The position numbers and the translations under genes were made by a program. The notes beneath the pieces are model-generated. The model did no database searches and was not told the origin of the DNA. It worked only from the letters and a program-made list of their open reading frames with translations. From GCA-002731945 sp913047775 (GTDB lineage Bacteria > Pseudomonadota > Alphaproteobacteria > MED-G09), in NCBI GenBank assembly GCA_913047775.1, contig CAJWUE010000064.1:1-8066 (forward strand): a stretch of DNA of 8,066 bases. The letters run 5' to 3'. Positions 1 through 6,111 of this stretch are shown here, in pieces. Every line of letters starts with the position of its first letter. Within the stretch, counting starts at the first letter, position 1.

Positions 1-167
1 CATCTGAAAATCTTATTATTGTAAGAGCCTTAACCGCTGCAGGAGCAGACGTGAGTTTTGTTAACATCGATTCCGACAAAGGACATGATGCTTTTCTTCT
101 AGAAGAACCGCAGTTTGACAAAACTTTAGACGGTTTCTTAAACTCTGTGTATTCATCTTTAGGTTGA
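1..167 (+). CDS. metX: Homoserine O-acetyltransferase (MetX), C-terminal end only
   Basis: This is the last 54 codons of a gene that begins before the window, with codons in phase from base 3 and a TGA stop at 165-167. The visible residues include a GHDAFLLEEP stretch, the C-terminal signature of the MetX alpha/beta-hydrolase family. Its His (codon at 84-86) would be the catalytic-triad histidine. MetX acylates the hydroxyl of L-homoserine using acetyl-CoA (succinyl-CoA in some members), activating it for sulfur incorporation in methionine synthesis; it acts in the cytoplasm. Only the tail is visible, so acetyl versus succinyl specificity cannot be judged. The metW gene follows after 3 bases, which is the classic metXW arrangement and strongly supports the call. 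Confidence 0.9.
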   Translation, partial: SENLIIVRALTAAGADVSFVNIDSDKGHDAFLLEEPQFDKTLDGFLNSVYSSLG

Positions 168-170
168 GAT

Positions 171-776
171 ATGAGCAATTATAGAAAAGATTTAAGTTCA
201 ATAGTTTCTCTAGTTAGTCAAGGAAGCAGAGTGCTTGATGTTGGTTGTGGAGATGGAATTCTTCTAGAATATTTAAAAAAAGATAAAAAAGTAATAGGTC
301 AAGGTTTAGAAATTAGACAAGACCGGGTTAATAAATGTGTGGCAAAAGGGTTATCGGTTATCCAAGGAGATGCAGCCAAAGATCTTAGTTTATACCCAAA
401 CAAATCTTTTGATTGTGTAATTTTGAGTCAAACAATACAAGCAACTGGCAAACCTAAGGAAGTTTTGTCCGAATTGATGAGAATAGGAAAAGAGACAATA
501 GTTTCTTTACCAAATTTTGGTTTCTGGGAAGTTAGATTAAATTTATTTTTAACAGGAAAGATGCCTATTACAAAACGTTTAAATGAGAACTGGTATGAAA
601 CGCAAAATATTCATTTATGCACTATTACTGACTTTGTAAATTTATGCGATGAATTAAAAATTAATATAAAAAAAACCATTACATTTAACTCAAAAACAAT
701 AAAAACCTTTAAAGAAAAACCGAGAGAAATAGAAAACTTCATTGCAGAAGAAGCAGTTTTTTTATTAACCAGCTAA
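171..776 (+). CDS. metW: Methionine biosynthesis protein MetW
   Basis: This 201-residue protein has the usual MetW length and a class I methyltransferase-like fold. Residues 21-29 (VLDVGCGDG) form the glycine-rich SAM-binding motif I, E47 is the acidic residue ending strand 2, GD at 66-67 and FDCVILSQTIQ at 80-90 are the later core motifs. SLPNFGFW (112-119) and WYETQNIHLCTI (141-152) are family signatures. MetW works with MetX in methionine synthesis; in characterised systems it is thought to support MetX activity, and its own methyl-acceptor, if any, is not settled. The ATG lies 3 bases after the metX stop, with AGG at 161-163 as a modest ribosome binding site, so the two are probably co-transcribed and translationally coupled. 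The 3' end overlaps the convergent transporter gene by 4 bases. Confidence 0.93.
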   Translation: MSNYRKDLSSIVSLVSQGSRVLDVGCGDGILLEYLKKDKKVIGQGLEIRQDRVNKCVAKGLSVIQGDAAKDLSLYPNKSFDCVILSQTIQATGKPKEVLSELMRIGKETIVSLPNFGFWEVRLNLFLTGKMPITKRLNENWYETQNIHLCTITDFVNLCDELKINIKKTITFNSKTIKTFKEKPREIENFIAEEAVFLLTS

Positions 777-1687
777 TTTTGAATTTTTTTAAGATAATTA
801 GGAACTAATTGGGAAACAAGAATTCCAAAAAGAATGAATGAGGCCCCAAAAAAGGATCTTAAATTTAAAAACTCGGCTAATATTAGCCATCCAAAAAATG
901 CCGCAAAAACTGCCTCCATGCTCATGACTATTGCAGCTTGGCTCGGAGGTGAAAAACGTTGCCCTATCATTTGCAAAACAAAAGCAATACATACCGAACC
1001 AACAGAACAATATAAAAGCGTCACTAACGATAAATGGTCATTTAAATTAGGTAGAACAATAAAGCTTCCCCCTTCGTAAAAGATACCTACCAGACCCAAA
1101 ATAATTCCTGCTGAAAAAAATTGACAAACAGCTAAGATAATTATCGGAAATCTCTTCACACTCTCTGCTAGTAATTGAACATGGCATGCCCAAAAGAAGG
1201 CACCTAATATAACCCACAGATCACCCACATTAATGTTATCTAATTTAAATTCTCCTACTGGTATTCCCAAAAAAATGGATCCTATTAAACACAATACAAC
1301 TCCTATCCAAACTGACCAATGAGGAAACAAACCAATAAATATACCAATAAAAGGAACCATAGGAACGTATAAGCTAGTAAAGAATCCTGCATTTGTTGCA
1401 GTTGTAAAAACAATTCCCAGTTGTTGAAAGAAAGCGGCAAAACCCAGGAAAAACCCCAGTGAGACTCCAAAAAGTAAGAATTCTCTTTTATTATCAACGG
1501 AATTTTGAAAGCTTGGTATTAGAAGAGATAAAAAAGCTGCACCGATTATAAATCTAAAAGAAGTAAATTGAAAAGGTGACCAATAATCCATAGCAATTTT
1601 TTGGGGTACAAAAGTTGAGCCCCAAACCAGCGAAGCGATTAGTAAAATTAAAGTTCCTTTAGTGCTGGATGAAAAATTCTTTAACAA
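773..1687 (-). CDS. EamA/DMT-superfamily transporter, substrate unknown
   Basis: This 304-residue, very hydrophobic protein has about ten membrane segments (roughly residues 12-30, 40-60, 70-90, 97-118, 126-143, 156-174, 181-203, 221-243, 252-271 and 278-294), the two-fold EamA repeat of the drug/metabolite transporter superfamily. WGSTFVPQK (22-30) in helix 1 and MEAVFAAFFGWLILAE (257-272) near the end are typical of the two repeats. Members move metabolites, amino acids or drugs across the inner membrane, and sequence alone does not give the substrate. The start is TTG at 1685-1687, since no ATG occurs before residue 33, which would remove the first helix. No clear Shine-Dalgarno sequence precedes it. 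The gene lies 7 bases after rpmF and is probably its co-transcribed partner. Confidence 0.85.
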   Translation of the reverse strand: MLKNFSSSTKGTLILLIASLVWGSTFVPQKIAMDYWSPFQFTSFRFIIGAAFLSLLIPSFQNSVDNKREFLLFGVSLGFFLGFAAFFQQLGIVFTTATNAGFFTSLYVPMVPFIGIFIGLFPHWSVWIGVVLCLIGSIFLGIPVGEFKLDNINVGDLWVILGAFFWACHVQLLAESVKRFPIIILAVCQFFSAGIILGLVGIFYEGGSFIVLPNLNDHLSLVTLLYCSVGSVCIAFVLQMIGQRFSPPSQAAIVMSMEAVFAAFFGWLILAEFLNLRSFFGASFILFGILVSQLVPNYLKKIQN

Positions 1688-1694
1688 AATTTGA

Positions 1695-1880
1695 TTACTT
1701 TTGATCTTTTGCCGTTAGAACTTGTTTTCCATTATACATACCACTCTTAAGATCAATATGATGTGGTCTATGAAGTTCACCTGAATCTTTATTTTCTACA
1801 TAAGTCGGTGCTTTACTCTTATGTCCTAGCCTTCTTTTGCCTCTTCTTGAAGGACTGACTTTTCTTTTAGGGACAGCCAT
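1695..1880 (-). CDS. rpmF: 50S ribosomal protein L32 (bL32)
   Basis: This 61-residue basic protein of the large ribosomal subunit begins MAVPKRKVSPSRRGKRR, the near-invariant L32 start. KAPTYVE, SGELHRPHHIDL and GMYNGKQVL follow in the usual order for alphaproteobacteria. It contains no cysteine, so it is the form without the zinc-ribbon cysteines, normal for this class. An in-frame ATG four codons earlier (1890-1892) would give a slightly longer product, but the start at 1878-1880 is clearly right: MAVPK is the conserved N-terminus and GGAG sits 6 bases upstream. The upstream ATG overlaps that GGAG. It lies between sppA (68-base gap) and the EamA transporter gene (7-base gap). A promoter-like sequence in the gap suggests independent expression. 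Confidence 0.97.
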   Translation of the reverse strand: MAVPKRKVSPSRRGKRRLGHKSKAPTYVENKDSGELHRPHHIDLKSGMYNGKQVLTAKDQK

Positions 1881-1886
1881 TAGTGA

Positions 1887-1890
1887 CTCC
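1887..1890 (-). promoter_or_regulatory. Shine-Dalgarno site of rpmF
   Basis: GGAG on the minus strand ends 6 bases before the ATG at 1878-1880. This optimal spacing decides between the two in-frame ATG codons and excludes the longer reading, whose start would overlap the site itself. Confidence 0.8.
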
Positions 1891-1911
1891 AATAATAATT
1901 AAACTTCGTGG

Positions 1912-1940
1912 TTTATAGATCTATAATTTATCTTAGACAA
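1912..1940 (-). promoter_or_regulatory. Candidate sigma-70-type promoter for rpmF
   Basis: On the minus strand TTGTCT (1935-1940) and TATAAA (1912-1917) are separated by exactly 17 bases. They match the -35 consensus at 4 of 6 positions and the -10 consensus at 5 of 6. Transcription would begin near 1905, giving a leader of about 25 bases before the rpmF ATG. A perfect 14-base palindrome (1913-1926, centred on GATC) overlaps the -10 element and part of the spacer. In such AT-rich DNA promoter-like hexamers arise by chance, so the call rests on the spacing, the position and the need for strong L32 expression. Confidence 0.5.
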
Positions 1941-1948
1941 GGAAAAGA

Positions 1949-3787
1949 TTAATTTATTGTCAAACACTCATAGCATAAATAATAGATCGATCTGGGATCA
2001 TCAAGAATACTTAAATTGTTAAAAAAATTATTGAAATAATAATTTATGTTCAACTTCTTGAATTTAAATTCTGAATTATTATTAATTTTTATGAAATTCT
2101 CAAAGAATGAAAGATATTCCAAAAAAGGACTTCTTTTTTGTTCAAATTCCTTGACTATGTAATTTTCTAAATTTGCAAGATTTGCAGCGGTTTCTTCGGC
2201 ATCTTTCAGAGATCCAATTTCATCAATCAAACCAAACCTTTTGGCGTCTTTCCCAACCCAAATTCTTCCTTGCCCTAGACTTTCGACTTCTTCTTTTGAG
2301 AGATTTCTTTCTTCGGAGACCAAATGTATAAAATTATCATAAAGACCATGAATTGTTGATTCATAAAGAGATATCATTTGTTCATTGGGCTTTGACAGAA
2401 ATATCGGATTCTCAAAAGAACCAGAAACGGGTGAAAAAGACACTCCATCTTCTTTTAAGCCAATTTTTTTAATTGCCTCTTCAGCATTAAATAAAATCGC
2501 GGCAACTCCAATTGAACCAGTAATTGTCGTTTCTTCGGCAAAAATATGATCTGAGGAAACGGAAATCCAATAACCACCTGATGCGGCAACTCCTCCCATT
2601 GATACTACAATAGGAATGCCTTCATTTTTAGCTTCTTTAAGCTGTTCCCGAATAAGTTCTGAAGCAAAAGCACTACCTCCGGGTGAACTAACTCTTAGCA
2701 CTATTGCTTTAACATCCTGTTTAACAGCATCCCTAATGAGTGCAGAAATAGTTTCCCCACTAGCTACTCCGTTAGACTCAAAACCATCAACTATGGGCCC
2801 AGAAACAATTATTTTAGCTATAACGCTGGCATCTTTAATTTCAGTTTCCTTAATATCATAATTTCTGTAATCGATGAAATTCCACCCTTCTTGATCACCA
2901 GGAAACTGGCCATTTAGATAATTTTCCAACTCTTTTCTATTCATTAATTCATCTACAAATCCTTTTTTTAAAGCAAACTCTGCCCAATTGCCTGCATTGT
3001 TGACAAGAATTGTATCCATATTCATAATTACATTTTTTACATACCCTTCTTTAAATCCTCTATTAGCTTCAATAGCATCGGAAATTTCTTCCCATATAAA
3101 ATTGTTTAGTTCAGTTCTTTGTATCTTGTCTTCTTCGCTCATTTCGGAAAGTGTAAAATTTTCAAGTGCGGATTTGTAATTTCCGTAAGATAGTTGAATA
3201 ACTTCAATGCCAAGATTTTTCATTAATTCCTTCATATATATACGTTTTGATGAATAACCTTCTAAAAATAATCCACCTTGAGTATGAGTAATTATCTTAT
3301 TTGCTAAAGAAGCGATTAAATAAGAAGACTGAGAATAAAAATCGGAATAAGCGATGAATACTTTATCGCTTTCCTTAAAATCTAAAATTGCTTCATTTAA
3401 AGATAAAAGGTCCGCGGGATATCCTCCCAAAAAATTACTAAAATTAATAACCAAACCCTTTATTCTACTATCGTTTTTAGCCTTGCTTATGACATCTTCA
3501 ATTTCGCTTTTTTGAAGTTGATTAATTTGCCGTTGGTTAAAAAGTATGTCGTTTAAATCATTTATATTTTCAGACCTCTCAACCAGATATCCATCTAGAG
3601 AAATATACAACGCCGAATCTTTAGGTTCATCTTTCTGATAACCAGCTATGCTTACATAAATAAACGATATAATGACTAACAAAAAAATAAGGCTAAAAAG
3701 AATTCTTGGAAGAAGAAGTAAAAGTGAAAGCCCTCGTCCCAATAGCTTAAATATTTTTATACTTGAATTTTTTATGTGTTTAAACAT
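1949..3787 (-). CDS. sppA: Signal peptide peptidase SppA, long (67 kDa) type
   Basis: At 612 residues this matches the long Gram-negative SppA (about 618 in E. coli) rather than the short single-domain form. A membrane anchor spans roughly residues 19-48. Two tandem ClpP/crotonase-like domains follow, about 55-300 and 320-550. The Lys/Ser dyad is present: K205 in GNYKSALENF supplies the general base from the first domain, and S403 in AASGGYWIS is the nucleophile in the second. RVSSPGGSAFAS (365-376) and ITGSIGV (422-428) are further family motifs. SppA sits in the inner membrane with its catalytic domains in the periplasm and degrades signal-peptide remnants. The C-terminal tail is Asn-rich (568-590) and ends with a CxxC pair (C605, C608). 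It starts 8 bases after the DUF805 gene, without a strong ribosome binding site. Confidence 0.95.
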   Translation of the reverse strand: MFKHIKNSSIKIFKLLGRGLSLLLLLPRILFSLIFLLVIISFIYVSIAGYQKDEPKDSALYISLDGYLVERSENINDLNDILFNQRQINQLQKSEIEDVISKAKNDSRIKGLVINFSNFLGGYPADLLSLNEAILDFKESDKVFIAYSDFYSQSSYLIASLANKIITHTQGGLFLEGYSSKRIYMKELMKNLGIEVIQLSYGNYKSALENFTLSEMSEEDKIQRTELNNFIWEEISDAIEANRGFKEGYVKNVIMNMDTILVNNAGNWAEFALKKGFVDELMNRKELENYLNGQFPGDQEGWNFIDYRNYDIKETEIKDASVIAKIIVSGPIVDGFESNGVASGETISALIRDAVKQDVKAIVLRVSSPGGSAFASELIREQLKEAKNEGIPIVVSMGGVAASGGYWISVSSDHIFAEETTITGSIGVAAILFNAEEAIKKIGLKEDGVSFSPVSGSFENPIFLSKPNEQMISLYESTIHGLYDNFIHLVSEERNLSKEEVESLGQGRIWVGKDAKRFGLIDEIGSLKDAEETAANLANLENYIVKEFEQKRSPFLEYLSFFENFIKINNNSEFKFKKLNINYYFNNFFNNLSILDDPRSIYYLCYECLTIN

Positions 3788-3795
3788 AACAATTT

Positions 3796-4200
3796 CTAAC
3801 TTTGCTGATTACCATAATCATTAGTACGATTATCTCCTTGAAGGCAATAGAAATAAATCAAAGTTGATATTCCAATTAAAGAAAATAATAATAATGTTGG
3901 TGATATAAGCGGAAAAAATATTGAAAAATTAAGTAATATCCACCATCCAGATTTATTTGTATCGTGCAATCTTCTTATAGAAACAGCCACCTCCGGAATC
4001 AACAAGATGGTGCCGAGAACAAAATTTAAACCAAAAAAGGTTACACTTTCTAAATAGTAAAAAGAAAAAAAAATTAAAATCCTGAATAACTGCCAGTGCC
4101 AATATTCCGAACGGGATGATCTCCCTTCAAAGTCAAAATACCTTAACCAACAGTTATATACTGAAGATAGGACGTCATCAAAAAAAGACATTACTGACAT
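3796..4200 (-). CDS. DUF805 family small membrane protein, function unknown
   Basis: This 134-residue protein carries the three hallmarks of the DUF805 family in order: FEGRSSRSEYW (24-34), SIRRLHDTNKSGWW (74-87) and a polar GDNRTNDYG tail (122-130). About four hydrophobic segments lie between them (near 38-50, 53-69, 87-98 and 101-119), so it should be an inner-membrane protein. The family's biochemical role is unknown and I assign none. The ATG chosen lies 3 bases after the lptB stop; a second ATG three codons later is equally possible, and neither has a clear ribosome binding site, suggesting coupling to lptB translation. It sits between lptB and sppA in an envelope-related operon, which hints at, but does not show, an envelope role. 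Confidence 0.85.
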   Translation of the reverse strand: MSVMSFFDDVLSSVYNCWLRYFDFEGRSSRSEYWHWQLFRILIFFSFYYLESVTFFGLNFVLGTILLIPEVAVSIRRLHDTNKSGWWILLNFSIFFPLISPTLLLFSLIGISTLIYFYCLQGDNRTNDYGNQQS

Positions 4201-4203
4201 TGC

Positions 4204-4983
4204 TTAAATAGAAAATCTTTCACCCAGATATACTTTCCTTACGTCTTTGTTGCCAACGATTTCTTCAGGAGTTCCTTCAATTAAGACTGAGCCTTCATGG
4301 ATTAGAACTGCTCTATCAACCAACGTTAATGTCTCCCTCACATTGTGATCAGTTATTAAGACACCAACACCTCTATCTTTAAGTTGGGCAACAAGCTCTC
4401 TTATTTCTCCCACAGCAATGGGATCAATTCCCGTAAAGGGTTCATCAAGCAAAATATATTTGGGTCTCGAAGCTAAGCATCTCGCTATTTCTACTCTCCT
4501 CCTCTCTCCTCCTGATAAGGCTAAGGATGGTGTTTTTCTTAAATGGTTAATTTCAAATTCATTAAGTAACTTATCGATATCACTTTCTATAATTTGGTCA
4601 TCAGCCTCATTAATTTCTAATATTGCACGAATGTTATCCTCAACATTCAAACCCCTGAAAATCGAAGCTTCTTGAGGAAGATATCCAATACCATTGTTAG
4701 AACGTTTATAGATGGGTAATTCAGTAATATCTTCACCATCTAATATTATTCTTCCCGCATCAGGCTTAATTAGTCCAATAATTGCATAAAATAAGGTCGT
4801 TTTACCCGAACCATTAGGCCCAAGTAAGCCTAATGCTTCACCACAAAAAAGCTCGAAATCTACTTCTCGAACTATAGGTCTTCCAGCATAAGCTTTGCTT
4901 ACTTTTTTTACGACTAGACTCTCTTCATTAGAAGATATCAAAGTTGGTTTATTAGAAAGATTATCTGAAGAATCTTTGTTCAT
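4204..4983 (-). CDS. lptB: LPS export ABC transporter ATP-binding protein LptB
   Basis: This 259-residue cytoplasmic ATPase powers lipopolysaccharide extraction from the inner membrane by the LptB2FG complex. All ABC elements are present: Walker A GPNGSGKT (55-62), Q-loop Q104 in GYLPQEASIF, signature LSGGE (156-160), Walker B ILLDE (177-181) with catalytic E181, and switch histidine H213 in LITDHNV. RSNNGIGYLPQEASIFRGL (94-112) and the LGERFSI ending are characteristic of LptB rather than other ABC ATPases. It has about 20 extra polar residues at the N-terminus compared with the 241-residue E. coli protein. GAGGA within the last lptA codons, about nine bases before the ATG, serves as ribosome binding site. 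The partners lptF and lptG are not in this window. Confidence 0.97.
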   Translation of the reverse strand: MNKDSSDNLSNKPTLISSNEESLVVKKVSKAYAGRPIVREVDFELFCGEALGLLGPNGSGKTTLFYAIIGLIKPDAGRIILDGEDITELPIYKRSNNGIGYLPQEASIFRGLNVEDNIRAILEINEADDQIIESDIDKLLNEFEINHLRKTPSLALSGGERRRVEIARCLASRPKYILLDEPFTGIDPIAVGEIRELVAQLKDRGVGVLITDHNVRETLTLVDRAVLIHEGSVLIEGTPEEIVGNKDVRKVYLGERFSI

Positions 4984-4988
4984 AAAAA

Positions 4989-5492
4989 CTATTCCTCTTT
5001 AAAAATACCTTTAATCCTACTGTCAGTGTTTCTATCATCCGCTATTTCGGCTTTACCCGTAACCAAATCTAAGATTAATTTATTACCCTTAATGATTGAA
5101 AAGCCATTATCAATATTTACATCACCTTCAATAACTACAGTCTGCTCCAATACACTATAATACGCATTTTTTCCAGTCACAGAAAGATTATTTCCATTTT
5201 CTATTCTTACGCCCCCTAAAACCTTCAGATTCTTTAATGCTGGTAAAACCCCTTCTTCATTGAGATTAAATTCAACTTTTTCAGCCTTTAAGCTCATTGG
5301 TCCCTGAACAATATTAATTTTTCCCGATAAACTTCCTTTATTTGATGATCTATCAAGATGCATCTTTTCAGCAGATATATTCAGAGGAGAATCTATACTT
5401 GTTGAAAAACTGATATTTTCTTGAGCAATACTTTTTGTTCCAATTAAAACTACTATGACAAAAAAAAATTTATATATACGATTTAGATATAT
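4989..5492 (-). CDS. lptA: LPS transport periplasmic protein LptA, apparent ATA start
   Basis: LptA forms the periplasmic beta-jellyroll bridge that carries lipopolysaccharide from LptC to the outer-membrane LptD. With the start proposed here it has 167 residues. Residues 1-23 form a signal peptide: R5 and K8, a hydrophobic core FFFVIVVLIG (9-18) and a SIA cleavage site before Q24. The OstA domain then begins with SPLNISAEKM (35-44). A start at the only in-frame ATG (5361-5363, residue 44) would cut off the signal peptide and first strand, so it is wrong. The frame is open back to a TAA at 5505-5507 but contains no ATG, GTG or TTG there. ATA at 5490-5492 lies 6 bases after GGAGG; another ATA at 5496-5498 overlaps the lptC stop. 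A one-base sequence error is the main alternative. The gene identity is secure, the exact start is not. Confidence 0.8.
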   Translation of the reverse strand: MYLNRIYKFFFVIVVLIGTKSIAQENISFSTSIDSPLNISAEKMHLDRSSNKGSLSGKINIVQGPMSLKAEKVEFNLNEEGVLPALKNLKVLGGVRIENGNNLSVTGKNAYYSVLEQTVVIEGDVNIDNGFSIIKGNKLILDLVTGKAEIADDRNTDSRIKGIFKEE

Positions 5493-5494
5493 AT

Positions 5495-6109
5495 TTATCC
5501 TCCATTAACGCTTTTAGATGGAATTGATATGAAAACCCCGGAGGATAAAAAGATCTTATCTCCCTTATCTTCAACTTCCATTTTACCTGCTTCAAAAAAA
5601 AGATCACCTTTTTGACCCTTAACTTTCCCTTCAAATAAAGAAATCGAAGTGCTTAAATTAACATTTATGGTGTTGGCAGTAATTTCATAACCTTCAAAAC
5701 TTTCACATTTTATTTGGTCATAAAAAATCGCAGAGTTGTCAGATGCTAAAAACTTAGCAAAATTTGAATTTAATTTTAACAAAATATTATTACCTCTAGA
5801 AAATTCCAGATATACTTTCTCTAACTCTATATCTTTTAACTCTGGCCCTAGAGGACTGGCTTTGTTCGCGGTAATTTTAAAGATCTCTCCTGAAGCAGTT
5901 CTTCCCTGCAAAAACGGTTTTACTACCCCCGCTCCAGTTTCGTTAGATAATAAAAACTGATAATTACTTGATCCATTAAATATATTTTTAAAATCTGCAT
6001 ATTGAAAAACTAATAAAAAAAGAAATAAGAAAATTAAAGATGGAAGCAATATCTTTAGACGTTTAATTAAGTGTCTTGCTTTTTGATTTTGCTCTTTGAG
6101 AGAAGTCAT
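5495..6109 (-). CDS. lptC: LPS export periplasmic anchor protein LptC
   Basis: This 204-residue protein is a bitopic inner-membrane component of the Lpt machine, close to the 191 residues of E. coli LptC. A basic, cytoplasmic N-terminus (residues 1-19, with KARHLIKRLK) is followed by one membrane helix (about 20-36) and a periplasmic beta-rich domain of the OstA-like jellyroll type. Recognisable parts are the FLQGRTASGEIFKITANKA segment (66-84), the GYEITANTINVNL strand (139-151) and FEGKVKGQKGDLFFEAGKMEV (159-179). LptC receives lipopolysaccharide from LptB2FG and passes it to LptA. The call rests on this topology and on its place directly before lptA and lptB, since LptC sequences diverge quickly. 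It starts 2 bases after the rnd stop and its end carries the GGAGG of lptA. Confidence 0.9.
   Translation of the reverse strand: MTSLKEQNQKARHLIKRLKILLPSLIFLFLFLLVFQYADFKNIFNGSSNYQFLLSNETGAGVVKPFLQGRTASGEIFKITANKASPLGPELKDIELEKVYLEFSRGNNILLKLNSNFAKFLASDNSAIFYDQIKCESFEGYEITANTINVNLSTSISLFEGKVKGQKGDLFFEAGKMEVEDKGDKIFLSSGVFISIPSKSVNGG
5499..5503 (-). promoter_or_regulatory. Shine-Dalgarno site that marks the lptA start region
   Basis: GGAGG on the minus strand lies in the last codons of lptC, just before its stop. It is one of the strongest ribosome binding sites in the window, and the bases 6 to 8 after it read ATA, in frame with LptA. Its presence argues that translation initiates here rather than at the internal ATG 43 codons downstream. 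Confidence 0.65.
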
Positions 6110-6111
6110 AA

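Noticed and set aside
796..810. Small hairpin AATTAG-GAA-CTAATT considered as a metW terminator
   Set aside because: The stem is only 6 bases and nearly all A/T, no T-run follows it on the plus strand, and it lies in the coding region of the transporter.
798..1079. Frames on both strands inside the EamA transporter gene
   Set aside because: The transporter frame alone gives a full ten-helix EamA protein; the others are short, unrecognisable and lack start signals.
1881..1892. Upstream in-frame ATG for rpmF giving a 65-residue L32
   Set aside because: L32 proteins begin at MAVPK, and the upstream ATG would overlap the Shine-Dalgarno site that serves the proper start.
1960..1965. Perfect TTGACA on the minus strand near the end of sppA as a -35 box for rpmF
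   Set aside because: No -10-like hexamer lies 16-18 bases downstream; the nearest, TAAGAT, is 22 bases away. TTGTCT with TATAAA at 17 bases fits better.
2616..3179. Plus-strand open frames of 81 and 63 codons inside sppA
   Set aside because: They are antisense to well-conserved SppA domains, have no family resemblance or ribosome binding site, and are best explained as shadows of the real gene.
4418..4675. An 85-codon plus-strand frame inside lptB
   Set aside because: It lies opposite the signature and Walker B region of lptB, and its sequence is just the complement of conserved LptB codons.
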